In this document: positions 32,631 through 42,447 of the stretch, in pieces | How the letters are laid out: every line of letters begins with the position of its first letter | Numbering within the stretch: the stretch's first letter is position 1 | Assembly: GCA_963828075.1 (NCBI GenBank) | Contig: CAWHDH010000017.1 | Location: 1,240,001-1,304,000, forward strand | Length of the DNA: 64,000 nucleotides | Direction: 5' to 3' | Source: JACCYI01 sp963828075 | GTDB lineage: Bacteria > Actinomycetota > Thermoleophilia > Solirubrobacterales > Solirubrobacteraceae | Notes under the pieces: generated by a model | What the model saw: only the letters and a program-made list of their open reading frames with translations | Databases searched by the model: none | What the model was told of the DNA's origin: nothing | Translations under genes and position numbers: made by a program

Positions 32631-33782
32631 GCCTCGTCTCGGAGCCCGTGCAGCTGCAGTACGACCTCTCGGCCGAGCAGGTCGCGGTCCGGGACATGGT
32701 CCGCGCGATGGTCCGCGAGCGGGTGGCGCCGCGCGCGGCCGAGATCGACGCCACGGCGTCCTACCCATGGGACATCCGGCGGCTGTTCGCCGAGCACGAC
32801 CTGTTCGCGCTGCCGTTCGGCGAGGCCTACGGCGGGACGGGCACCGGGACGCTGACGCTCAACCTCGCGGTCGAGGAGATCGCCAAGGGGTGCGCGACCA
32901 GCGCGCTGATGCTCGCCGTGCACGAGCTCGGGACGCTGCCGAGCAAGCTGTTCGGCACCGCCGAGCAGAAGGAGCGCCTGCTCCCGCGGTGCGCGTCCGG
33001 CGAGTGGACGCCGGCGTTCGCGCTGAGCGAGCCCGACGCCGGGTCCGATCCCGGCGGCATGCGCACGACCGCCGTCCGGCACGGCGACGAGTGGGTGCTC
33101 AACGGCGAGAAGTGCTGGATCACCAACGCGTCGATCGCCGACTTCTACGTCGTCTTCGCGATCACCGACCGCGAGGCGCGCCGGAGCACGGCGTTCATCG
33201 TCGAGAGCGACCGCCCGGGGCTGTCGGTCGGGCGGCTCGAGCACAAGCTCGGCATCCGCGGGTCGCCGACCGGGTCGCCCGCGCTCGCGGACGTCGTGGT
33301 CCCCCCCGCCAACGTCATCGGCGAGGTCGGACAGGGCCTCTCGGTCGCGCTCGCCACGCTCGACCACTCGCGCGCGTGCATCGCGGCCCAGGCCGTCGGC
33401 ATCGCGCAGGGCGCCACCGACTACGCCGCCGGCTACGCCCGCGAGCGCCGGCAGTTCGGCCGGGCGATCAACGAGTTCCAGGCGATCCAGATCAAGCTCG
33501 CCGACATGGAGACGCGCACCGCCGCGGCCCGCGAGCTGCTGTACCGCGCCTGCACCAAGCTCGACCGCGGCGACGCCGACAAGGGCAAGTACTCGGCCAT
33601 GGCCAAGCTGTTCGCCGCCGACACCGCGATGTCGGTCCGTCGACGCCGTCCAGGTGCTCGGCGGCTACGGCTATGTGAGCGACTACCCGGTCGAGCGGAT
33701 GCTGCGCGACGCCAAGGTGACCCAGATCTACGAGGGCACCCAGGAGGTGCAGCGGCTCGTCATCGCGCGTGCGCTCAGGTGA
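32627..33782 (+). pseudogene. Acyl-CoA dehydrogenase with a frameshift near the C-terminus
   Basis: It starts at ATG 32627. FAD and substrate motifs are present: FALSEPDAGSDPGGMRTTAV, GEKCWITNASIADFYVVFAI and AAGYARERRQFGRAINEFQA. After AKLFAADTAMSV at about 33,640 the reading frame shifts, and the correct ending (VDAVQVLGGYGYVSDYPVER, VTQIYEGTQEVQRLVIARAL) continues to TGA 33780-33782. The catalytic base Glu of YEGTQE is in the shifted part. Total length would be about 384 residues, normal for the family. Likely alpha,beta-dehydrogenation of the acyl-CoA made by the ligase upstream. One missing or extra base separates it from a working gene. Confidence 0.8.
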
Positions 33783-33935
33783 GCCCGATCACCGACAGGA
33801 TGTTGCCGGCGGGGGTCATGCCCGTCTGACCAGCGCTTGACCGCAAACTCATCGGTGACGCCTCTCGTGAGCGGGGACCGCTGAATTCCCCTGCGACTCC
33901 TGGTTTGTACCGGTCAACGACCGAGAGGAGTCGCC

Positions 33936-35168
33936 ATGAAGGCGAATCGGACATCGAACCCGACCTGGATCCTGGCGCTGACGTCGGTGGCGTCGCTGAT
34001 GGTGGCGCTCGACACGCTGGTGGTGTCGACCGCGCTGACGACGATCAGGAACGACCTGTCCGCCTCGGTCGAGGAGCTCGAGTGGACGGTCAACGCGTAC
34101 AACCTGAGCCTCGCCGTCATGCTGCTGCCGGCGGCGGCGCTCGGCGACCGCTTCGGGCGACGGCGACTCTTCGCGGGCGGACTCGGGCTGTTCGTGACGA
34201 CCTCGGCCGGGTGCGCGCTCGCGCCCGACGTGGACTGGCTGATCGCCGCGAGGGCCGTCCAGGGCGTCGGCGCCGCGCTGGTGATCTCGCTGGCGCTCGC
34301 GATCGTGAGCGCGGCCTTCGCGCCCGAACGGCGCGGGACCGCGATCGGGATCCTCGAAGGCGTGACCGGCCTGGCGACGATCGGCGGTCCGATGATCGGC
34401 GGGGCCGTCGCCGAAGGGCTGTCCTGGGAGTGGATCTTCTGGGTCAACGTCCCGATCGGTCTGGTCGCGCTGCCGCTCGTCCTCGCCCGCGTCGAGGAGA
34501 CGTTCGGTGCCGACACGACGATCGACGTCCGCGGCTTCGCGCTCGTGAGCGCCGGGGCGCTCGGTGTCGTGTGGGCGCTCGTGCGCGGCAACTCCGCCGG
34601 TTGGGACAGCCCCGAGGTCATCGTGACGCTGGCGGTCGGCGGGCTCCTGCTCGCGGCGTTCGTCGCGTGGGAGCTGCACGCGCGGGAGCCGATGCTGCCG
34701 ATGCGGTTCTTCCGCTCCCGCGGGTTCTCGGGCGGCAACGCGGCGACGTTCTTCCTCTTCGCCTCGCTGTTCGGCGCGGTGTTCTTCTTCGCGCAGTTCC
34801 TGCAGACGGGGCTTGGCTACGGGCCCTTCGACGCCGGCCTGCGGCTCGTGCCCTGGACCGCCACCCTGTTCGTCGTCGCGCCGCTCGCCGGCCTGCTGGC
34901 CGACCGGATCGGCGAGCGGCCGCTGATCGTGGGCGGCATGGCGCTCCAGGGCGCGGGCCTCGCCTGGATCGCGGTGATCGCCGACGGCGTTTTCGGGATC
35001 GCCGTCGCCGTCGCGGTGTTCGCCGGCGCCGGCGGCTACGCGTCGGCCCAGGCGTTCACGGACGGCTTCGCCGCCGCCGTCGGCGCGGGGGCGGCGCTGT
35101 CGGTCGCGGGGGCGATCGCCGGCCTGGCGATCCCCCGCCGGTCCGGAGGTCAGTCGCTCGCCGGGTGA
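33936..35168 (+). CDS. MFS drug exporter, DHA2 (EmrB/QacA) family, probably internally deleted
   Basis: A 410-residue membrane protein starting at ATG 33936 (ribosome site GAGGAG). Motifs: LDTLVVSTALTTIRNDLSAS with NAYNLSLAVMLLPAAALGDR (first helices and motif A, GDRFGRRRLF) and IGGPMIGGAVAEGLSWEWIF (motif C). Relatives have 14 helices and about 480 residues. Here helices 11-13 are compressed: VFAGAGGYASAQAFTDGFAA passes straight into the last helix, so about 60-70 residues seem to be missing near 35,030-35,050 with the frame kept. Exports drugs or toxic compounds by proton antiport if intact. Its end overlaps the convergent synthetase gene by 19 bases. Confidence 0.7.
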   Translation: MKANRTSNPTWILALTSVASLMVALDTLVVSTALTTIRNDLSASVEELEWTVNAYNLSLAVMLLPAAALGDRFGRRRLFAGGLGLFVTTSAGCALAPDVDWLIAARAVQGVGAALVISLALAIVSAAFAPERRGTAIGILEGVTGLATIGGPMIGGAVAEGLSWEWIFWVNVPIGLVALPLVLARVEETFGADTTIDVRGFALVSAGALGVVWALVRGNSAGWDSPEVIVTLAVGGLLLAAFVAWELHAREPMLPMRFFRSRGFSGGNAATFFLFASLFGAVFFFAQFLQTGLGYGPFDAGLRLVPWTATLFVVAPLAGLLADRIGERPLIVGGMALQGAGLAWIAVIADGVFGIAVAVAVFAGAGGYASAQAFTDGFAAAVGAGAALSVAGAIAGLAIPRRSGGQSLAG

Positions 35169-37111
35169 GCCAGCTCGACGAACGGCTCGAGCGAGCGCGG
35201 GTTGGCCAGCGAATCCGCGCTGGCGACATCCTCGGGCCGCGCGCCGCCGAGGATGCGCTTGACCGGCACCTCGAGCACCTTGCCCGACAGCGTGCGCGGC
35301 ACCTCGGCGATCGCGCGGACGTCTGACGGGACGTGGCGCGGCGAGCAGTCCTCCCGGATGCGGGTGCGGATCCGGGCGACCAGCTCGTCGTCGAGCGCCG
35401 CGCCCTCGCGGAGCACGACGAACAGCGGCATCCAGTTCTCCTCGCCGGGCCGCGGGACGTCGACCACCAGCGCGTCGACGACCTCGTCGACCGCGAGCAC
35501 CGCCCGGTAGATCTCACTCGTCCCCATGCGGATGCCGCCGCGGTTGATCGTCGAATCCGAGCGGCCGTAGATGATCGCGGTGCCGCGCGAGGTGATCTCG
35601 ATCCAGTCGCCGTGGCGCCAGACGCCCTCGTAGGTGGAGAAGTACGAGTCGCGGTAACGCTCGCCGCTGTCGTCGCCCCACAGGAACAGCGGCATCGACG
35701 GCAGCGGCTCGGTGATCACCAGCTCGCCGACCTGGTCGACGACCTCATTGCCCGCCTCGTCGAAGGCGGCGACCGCCGCGCCGAGCGCGCGGGCCTGCAA
35801 CTCGCCGCGGTAGACGGGCAGCAGCGGCACACCGCCGACGAACGCGCTGCAGACGTCGGTCCCGCCGCTGGTGGAGAACAGCCAGGTGTCGCGCCCGACA
35901 TGCTCATAGACCCACTCGAAGCCCTCGGGCGCCAGCGGCGAGCCTGTCGAACCCACCGCGCGCAGCGCGCTGAGGTCGCGGCCGTGCGCCGGCTCGACCC
36001 CGGCCTTCATGCACGAGGCGATGTAGCTCGCGCTCGTCCCGAAGCACGTCATCCGCGTCTCGGCGGCGAAGTCCCACAGGACGTCCATGGTCGGGTACGC
36101 CGGGTTGCCGTCGTAGAGCAGGATCGTCGCCTCGGTGAGCAGCCCCGAGACCAGGAAGTTCCACATCATCCAGCCGGTCGTGGTGAACCAGAAGATGCGG
36201 TCGCCGGCCTGCGCGTCGACGTGCAGGTGGAGCTTCTTGAGATGCTCGAGCAGGATCCCGCCCTGGCCCTGAACGATCGCCTTGGGCAGGCCCGTCGTGC
36301 CGCTCGAGTACAGGACCCACAGCGGGTGGTCGAACGGGACGGATTCGAAGATGAGCTCGGCGCCCTTCCCCGCGGCGAGCAGTGCGTCCCAGCTCGTCCA
36401 GCCGTCGCGCAATCGCCCGTCCGCCAGGTACGGCAGCACGACGGTCGCCTTGAGCGACGGCATCTCCGCGGCGAGTGCGGCGACCGTTTCGGTGCGGTCG
36501 AAGCGCTTGCCGTTGTAGGAGTAGCCGTCGACGGCGAGCAGCACGGTCGGCTCGATCTGGGCGAAGCGGTCGACGACGCTGCGGATGCCGAAGTCCGGCG
36601 AGCAGCTCGACCACACCGCGCCGATGCTCGAGACGGCCAGGAACGCGGCGATCGCCTCTTCGATGTTCGGCAGGTAGGCGACCACGCGATCGCCGCGGCC
36701 GACCCCGAGCGACCGCAGCCCGCCGGCGATCGCCGCCACCTGCGCGCGCAGCTCGCCCCACGTCACCTCGTGGCGGTCGCGCAGCTCGGACGCGGCGATC
36801 ATCGCGATCGCGTCGTCGGGCTTGCCGCGGAAGACATGCTCGGCGTAGTTGACCTCGGCGCCCTCGAACCAGCGGGCGCCCGGCATCGTCCGGTCCGCGA
36901 GCACCTGCGCGTACGGCGTCGGCGAGCGGACCTCGAAGAAGTCCCAGATCGAGGCCCAGAACGCGTCCACGTCCTGCGTCGACCAGCGCCACAGCTCGTG
37001 GTAGCCGTCGAAGGCCAGGCCGCGCTCTGCGGCCAGCCAGCGCTCATAGCGGGTCATCGTCGCGCGCTCGACCAGCTCGTCGGGCGGCTCCCACAGCGGC
37101 GTCGGCTCCAT
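35150..37111 (-). CDS. Acetoacetyl-CoA synthetase
   Basis: A 653-residue adenylate-forming enzyme from ATG 37111. The N-terminal YHELWRWSTQDVDAFWASIW and WFEGAEVNYAEHVFRG are the acs/aacs-type entry domain. Core motifs: LWVLYSSGTTGLPKAIVQGQ, FGTSASYIASCMKAGVEP, WLFSTSGGTDVCSAFVGGVP, YGRSDSTINRGGIRMGTSEI and VPRTLSGKVLEVPVKRIL with the catalytic Lys. The STSGGTD block and overall length point to acetoacetyl-CoA synthetase as against acetyl-CoA synthetase. It activates acetoacetate with ATP and CoA, consistent with the HMG-CoA lyase and 3-hydroxyacyl-CoA enzymes a few kilobases away. It is monocistronic. Confidence 0.85.
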   Translation of the reverse strand: MEPTPLWEPPDELVERATMTRYERWLAAERGLAFDGYHELWRWSTQDVDAFWASIWDFFEVRSPTPYAQVLADRTMPGARWFEGAEVNYAEHVFRGKPDDAIAMIAASELRDRHEVTWGELRAQVAAIAGGLRSLGVGRGDRVVAYLPNIEEAIAAFLAVSSIGAVWSSCSPDFGIRSVVDRFAQIEPTVLLAVDGYSYNGKRFDRTETVAALAAEMPSLKATVVLPYLADGRLRDGWTSWDALLAAGKGAELIFESVPFDHPLWVLYSSGTTGLPKAIVQGQGGILLEHLKKLHLHVDAQAGDRIFWFTTTGWMMWNFLVSGLLTEATILLYDGNPAYPTMDVLWDFAAETRMTCFGTSASYIASCMKAGVEPAHGRDLSALRAVGSTGSPLAPEGFEWVYEHVGRDTWLFSTSGGTDVCSAFVGGVPLLPVYRGELQARALGAAVAAFDEAGNEVVDQVGELVITEPLPSMPLFLWGDDSGERYRDSYFSTYEGVWRHGDWIEITSRGTAIIYGRSDSTINRGGIRMGTSEIYRAVLAVDEVVDALVVDVPRPGEENWMPLFVVLREGAALDDELVARIRTRIREDCSPRHVPSDVRAIAEVPRTLSGKVLEVPVKRILGGARPEDVASADSLANPRSLEPFVELAHPASD

Positions 37112-37182
37112 ACGGGGCGATTCTAGGCGCGTTCGTGCCGCTCCTGATTGTGGTCCGGCCACACCGGGGAAGGGTGCTCGGA

Positions 37183-37632
37183 ATGGCAGACGAACCCAAG
37201 CCCGATCCGATGGACGTCGACGAGGTGCTGCACCGCCTCAACGAGGCCCTCGCCCTCCAGCAGCGCTCGATCCTGCAATTCATGGCCGCCTCGGGGTCGA
37301 TGTTCGGCCTGGATGTCCAGGGCGTCACCGACCGGCTGTGGCTGTTCGCGCAAGCTGAGCTCGTCGAGACCAAGCTGCTCGTGGAGAAGATCTGCGCGCT
37401 CGGCGGCGACCCGACCACCGAGGTCCGCGGCCTGACCTGGGACCCGGACCCGCACACCGCGATCGCGGCGCTCATCGAGGCGGAGGACGAGACCATCTCC
37501 TGCCTGCACCAGGTGATCCCGCCATCCGGCCAGGAACCGCGCTCCGAGGCACTCGAGCACCTCATGGAGCACCTGATCATGCGCAAGCAGAACCAGGTCG
37601 ACTGGATGCGGCGTGCTATGAGAACCCCGTGA
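37183..37632 (+). CDS. Ferritin-like (bacterioferritin/DUF-type) helical-bundle protein
   Basis: A 149-residue all-helical protein starting at ATG 37183. MDVDEVLHRLNEALALQQRS, FAQAELVETKLLVEKICALG, LIEAEDETISCLHQVIPP and HLMEHLIMRKQNQVDWMRRA form a four-helix bundle with Glu/His at ferritin-type positions (AELVE, EHLxEHxxxRK). It could store or oxidise iron, or be a DNA-protection protein; the ferroxidase set is not fully classical. It overlaps the VOC gene start by GTGA. An in-frame extension upstream to 37135 is possible but has no better start. Confidence 0.65.
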   Translation: MADEPKPDPMDVDEVLHRLNEALALQQRSILQFMAASGSMFGLDVQGVTDRLWLFAQAELVETKLLVEKICALGGDPTTEVRGLTWDPDPHTAIAALIEAEDETISCLHQVIPPSGQEPRSEALEHLMEHLIMRKQNQVDWMRRAMRTP

Positions 37633-37979
37633 TCCAGCACGTCTCGCTCGAGGTCCGCCCCGACGACGTCCCCGCCGCCGTGGACTTCTGGCGGGTCCTC
37701 GGCTTCGAGCCGGTCAGGCCGCCGGCGACGGTCGCCGAGACGTCGGCCTGGGTCGCTCGCGACGGCCAGCAGATCCACCTGATGTTCCGCGACGACGCGG
37801 TCGCGCCGCCCAACGGCCACGTCGCGCTGCACGTGCCCGACTTCGCCGATGCGTGCGAGCGGCTCCGGGCGGCCGGTTACGAGCCCGAGGCGCGCCCGAA
37901 GCACTGGGGCGCCGAGCGCGCGTTCGTCCGCGGGCCCGGCGGGCACCGCGTCGAGCTGATGGCGGCGCCGCCGCCTTAG
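37629..37979 (+). CDS. Glyoxalase/bleomycin-resistance (VOC) family protein
   Basis: A 116-residue single VOC domain: IQHVSLEVRPDDVPAAVDFW, RVLGFEPVRPP, HVALHVPDFADACERLRAAG and RAFVRGPGGHRVELM. The metal ligands His near residue 4, His in GHVALHV and Glu in VELM are in place. Which reaction it performs (isomerase, dioxygenase or resistance protein) is unknown. GTG 37629 overlaps the ferritin-like gene, so they are co-expressed. Its end overlaps the convergent carboxyltransferase gene by four bases. Confidence 0.75.
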   Translation: MIQHVSLEVRPDDVPAAVDFWRVLGFEPVRPPATVAETSAWVARDGQQIHLMFRDDAVAPPNGHVALHVPDFADACERLRAAGYEPEARPKHWGAERAFVRGPGGHRVELMAAPPP

Positions 37980-39499
37980 GCGGGGACGATGCCGTGGCGC
38001 TTGCGTGGCACGGGACGCTCGCGGCCGGCGGAGAGCGCGAAGCGCCGGACGACCTCCGCGCGGAGGTCCTCGGGCTGGACGACGGCGTCGATGACCAGCT
38101 CGGAGGCGAGGTGCAGGAGGTCGACGCCCTCGGCGTACTCGTCCATCAGCTCGCGGCGGCGAGCGTCGCGCGCCGCCGCGTCCTCGATCCCTTGCAGCTG
38201 GTTGTAGAAGACGGCATTCACCGCCGCACTCGGCCCCATGACGGCGATCGTGGCGGTCGGCAGGGCGATGCAGGCGTCGGGCGCGAAGGCGGGCCCGGCC
38301 ATCGCGTAGAGGCCGGCGCCGTAGGCCTTGCGGACGACCACCGACAGCTTCGGGACCGTCGCCTCCGACACCGCCGAGATCATCTTCGCCCCGTGGCGGA
38401 TGATGCCCTGGCGCTCGACGGCGGTGCCGATCATGAAGCCGGGCACGTCGGCGAGGAACAGCAGCGGGATGCCGAACGCGTCGCAGGTGGAGATGAACCG
38501 CGCCGCCTTGTCGGCGGAGTCGACGAACAGCACGCCGCCCTTGAACTTCGGCTGGTTGGCGACGATCCCGACGACGTGCCCGTCGAGCCGCGCGTAGCCG
38601 ACGATCAGCTCCTTGGCCCAGCGCTTGTGGACCTCGAGGAACGAGTTCTCGTCGACCAGGGCGTCGAGCAGCTCGTGCATGTTCCACGGCTTGTTCTCGT
38701 CGGCGGGGATGAGGTCCCGGATCGCGCCTGCCTCGGCGCTGGGCGCGGCGGGCGGGGCCACCGGCGGGGGCTCGTCGAAGCGCGTCGGCATGTAGCCGAG
38801 GTAGCGCTTGGCGAGGTCGATGCCCTCCTCGTCGGACTTCACCAGGAAGTGCCCGCAGCCCGAGACGCCGGTGTGCATCTTGGCGCCGCCCATCTCCTCG
38901 AGCGAGACCGTTTCGCCGATCACCATCTCGGCCATCCGCGGCGAGCCGAGGTACATCGACGCGTTGCCCTCGCGCATGATCACCACGTCGCAGAACGCGG
39001 GGATGTACGCCCCGCCGGCGGCGCTCGGGCCGAACAGGACGCAGACCTGCGGCACCGCGCCGGAGAGCCCGACCTCGTTGTAGAAGATCCGGCCGGCGTG
39101 GCGGCGGCCGGGGAACATCTGGACCTGGTCGGTGATCCGCGCACCCGCCGAGTCGACGAGGTAGACCATCGGGACGCGATGCGTCATCGCGGTCTCCTGG
39201 ACGCGCAGGATCTTCTCGACGGTCTTCGGGCCCCACGAGCCGGCCTTGACGGTGGGGTCGTTGGCCATCAGCGCGACCGGCCGGCCGGCGATCGTGCCCA
39301 TCCCGGTGACGACGCCGTCGGCGCCCAGCCCGTCGGCCTCCCAGTTGGCGAGCAGCGCGTCCTCGGCGAACGAGTCCGGATCGAGCAGCCGCGCGACGCG
39401 CTCGCGGACCGGCAGCTTGCCCTGCTCGCGCGCCTTGTCGCGGTGGCGCTCCGGCCCGCCGGCGTAGGCCCGCTCGTTGGCCTTCAGGACGTCGCTCAT
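37976..39499 (-). CDS. Acyl-CoA carboxylase carboxyltransferase subunit (propionyl/methylcrotonyl type)
   Basis: A 507-residue crotonase-fold carboxyltransferase. VLFGPSAAGGAYIPAFCDVV and GSPRMAEMVIGETVSLEEMG (N domain, acyl-CoA side), then VGIVANQPKFKGGVLFVDSA, LLFLADVPGFMIGTAVERQG and VVVRKAYGAGLYAMAGPAFA (C domain, biotin side) are all typical. It transfers carboxylate from biotin to an acyl-CoA. Sequence type lies between propionyl-CoA and methylcrotonyl-CoA carboxylases. With HMG-CoA lyase and enoyl-CoA hydratase nearby, a leucine-type pathway is plausible. No biotin-carboxylase (alpha) subunit is seen in the window. Confidence 0.85.
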   Translation of the reverse strand: MSDVLKANERAYAGGPERHRDKAREQGKLPVRERVARLLDPDSFAEDALLANWEADGLGADGVVTGMGTIAGRPVALMANDPTVKAGSWGPKTVEKILRVQETAMTHRVPMVYLVDSAGARITDQVQMFPGRRHAGRIFYNEVGLSGAVPQVCVLFGPSAAGGAYIPAFCDVVIMREGNASMYLGSPRMAEMVIGETVSLEEMGGAKMHTGVSGCGHFLVKSDEEGIDLAKRYLGYMPTRFDEPPPVAPPAAPSAEAGAIRDLIPADENKPWNMHELLDALVDENSFLEVHKRWAKELIVGYARLDGHVVGIVANQPKFKGGVLFVDSADKAARFISTCDAFGIPLLFLADVPGFMIGTAVERQGIIRHGAKMISAVSEATVPKLSVVVRKAYGAGLYAMAGPAFAPDACIALPTATIAVMGPSAAVNAVFYNQLQGIEDAAARDARRRELMDEYAEGVDLLHLASELVIDAVVQPEDLRAEVVRRFALSAGRERPVPRKRHGIVPA

Positions 39500-39546
39500 C
39501 GGCGCGCCACGATATCCGGCCCGCAGCGTCGTAAGGTCGTCTCACC

Positions 39547-40520
<974 letters not shown>

Positions 40521-40524
<4 letters not shown>

Positions 40525-41498
40525 TCGACGCGCACGCGGATGACCGTCTCGTCGCCGTCCTCGTCGGTGCGCGAGGCGAGCGGGAGGTCGGTGGCCGGAT
40601 AGGCGTCGGGCTCGGGCGGCAGCGGGCTGCGGGGGCGCAGCCCCGCCGCCATCGTGCCGGCGCCGAGCCCGAGCAGGAGGAGCGGCCACCACAGCAGCGA
40701 GTCGGCCAGGTCGTTGGTGTTGACGGCCAGCGTGACGAACAGCAGGAGGTTGAGCACGCCCAGGTACGCCGGGCCCGGCTGGCGGTCGACGGCACCGAAC
40801 GCGACGAGGCCGCAGCCGCACACCAGGACGAGCAGCTCCCAGAGGGTCCCGGTCGCTTCGCCGCCGCCGAAGAACGTGAACAGCGGGACGCCACCGATGA
40901 GCGTGCCGGCGATCCCCAGGACGAGGAGCGCCGCGAGGTCGACGAGCAGCACGCTGGCGCGATACCGCTGCCCGCGCAGCTGCAGTGACCCGAGCACGAT
41001 CCCGGTGGCGAGCACGAGCATCAGCCACCGGTAGGGGGTCGCGCTCTCGGGCGAGAACATCCAGTCGATCGCGTTCAGGAGCGCGATGACCCCCGCGATC
41101 GCCGCGATGAACACGCAGAAGCCCGAGTGCCGGCGCACCCCGGCGAAGAGCGCGACCTGGCCGAGCAGCAGCGAGCCCCAGACGACGGCTCCGGACGGGT
41201 AGCCGTCGTCGCCCGCGCCGAGCACGTCGGCGAGCCGGGCGATCGCAACCCCGAGCAGCACCAGGCCGGTGACGAGCAGCACCGACTGATACGCGGCCGG
41301 CGCCCCGTCCTCGAGCCGCGCCTGGTAGCCGAGCGCGAGCAGGAGCGCCGCCGCAAGCGCCGCGTACGCCAGATGGACCCCGTCGCCGACCGGTTCCTCC
41401 AGGCGCACCTGCGCCATCAGGATCCCGGTCGCCAGGACCACCGCGCCCGCCGCGATCAGCGGGCCGCGGTGGGCGGGCGGGCGCAGCAACTCGCGCAA
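40521..41498 (-). CDS. Polytopic membrane protein (DUF2157/GDYXXLXY-like)
   Basis: About 325 residues and ten hydrophobic segments in sequence (GPLIAAGAVVLATGILMAQV, YAALAAALLLALGYQ, LLVTGLVLLGVAIARLADVL, ALFAGVRRHSGFCVFIAAIA, RASVLLVDLAALLVLGIAGT, LLLFVTLAVNTNDLADSLLW). A hydrophilic acidic tail (RTDEDGDETVIRVRVD) ends it. The start is unclear: the upstream gene ends at 41503 and the first usable in-frame starts are TTG 41498 or TTG 41489; longer reading-frame starts fall inside the upstream gene. The function is unknown. Probably co-transcribed with the 3-hydroxyacyl-CoA dehydrogenase gene. Confidence 0.6.
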
Positions 41499-41502
41499 CG
41501 GC

Positions 41503-42387
41503 TCAGATCCCGGCGTTGGCGACCGGGGCGTCGCCCGCGTAGTCGTAGAAGCCCTTGCCGGACTTCTGCCCGTACCAGCCGGCGGCGAGCATCTTGCGTA
41601 GCAGCGGCGGCCGGGCGAAGCGGCGCTCGCGGAACTCCTCGAACATCGCGTCGCAGATCGAGCCCATGGTGTCGAGCCCGACGAAGTCGGCGAGCTGGAG
41701 CGGGCCCATCGGGTGTGCGGCACCGGCCTTCATCGCCGCGTCGATCTCCTCGACCGAGCCGACGCCCTCCTCGTAGGCGCGGATCGCGTCGAGCATGTAG
41801 GGGACGAGCAGCCGGTTGACGATGAAGCCGGCGGAATCCCGTGTCTGGACGGTCAGCTTGCCCAGCTTCTCGCCGAAGTCCAGGCCCGCCTGGAAGGTTT
41901 CCTCACTCGTGGTGACGGCGCGGATGACCTCGACGAGCTTCATCACCTGCGCCGGGTTGAAGAAGTGCAGCCCGAGGAACTGCTCCGGGCGCGAGGTGGC
42001 GGCCGCCTGCTCGATCACCGGCAGCGACGACGTGTTGGTCGCGAACAGCGCCTCGGGCTTGACGATCGCGTCGAGCTCGGACCACATCGCCAGCTTGTCG
42101 GGCAGGCTCTCGGTGATCGCCTCGAGCACGAGGTCGCAGTCGGCGAGGTCGCCGTAGTCGAGCGTGCCGTGGATCCGGCTCTTGACCGCATCGGCCTCGG
42201 ACTGCTCCATCCGCCCCTTCTCGACGGCGCGGGCGAGCTGCTTGTCGATCCGCCCGACGCCCTTGGCGAGCTTGTCGGCGTCGACCTCGCGCAGGACGAC
42301 GTCGAGGCCCGCCTGCGCGGCGACCTGCGCGATGCCATGGCCCATCAGACCGGCGCCGAGGACGCCGACCCGCTTGATCTCAGTCAC
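41503..42387 (-). CDS. 3-hydroxybutyryl-CoA dehydrogenase
   Basis: A 294-residue protein from GTG 42387. The NAD site is VGVLGAGLMGHGIAQVAAQA; the catalytic blocks are TNTSSLPVIEQAAATSRPEQ, FLGLHFFNPAQVMKLVEVIR (catalytic His in LHFFNP) and DSAGFIVNRLLVPYMLDAIR; the C-terminal domain has AHPMGPLQLADFVGLDT. It interconverts 3-hydroxybutyryl-CoA and acetoacetyl-CoA with NAD(P). It fits the nearby acetoacetyl-CoA synthetase, enoyl-CoA hydratase and HMG-CoA lyase. It is divergent from the enoyl-CoA hydratase gene (60 bases between starts). Confidence 0.9.
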   Translation of the reverse strand: MTEIKRVGVLGAGLMGHGIAQVAAQAGLDVVLREVDADKLAKGVGRIDKQLARAVEKGRMEQSEADAVKSRIHGTLDYGDLADCDLVLEAITESLPDKLAMWSELDAIVKPEALFATNTSSLPVIEQAAATSRPEQFLGLHFFNPAQVMKLVEVIRAVTTSEETFQAGLDFGEKLGKLTVQTRDSAGFIVNRLLVPYMLDAIRAYEEGVGSVEEIDAAMKAGAAHPMGPLQLADFVGLDTMGSICDAMFEEFRERRFARPPLLRKMLAAGWYGQKSGKGFYDYAGDAPVANAGI

Positions 42388-42447
42388 GTGGAAGCTCCCT
42401 GTCTCTGGCTCAGAAGGCCGCGAGGCTACCCCTTGTAGGGTCCGGCC

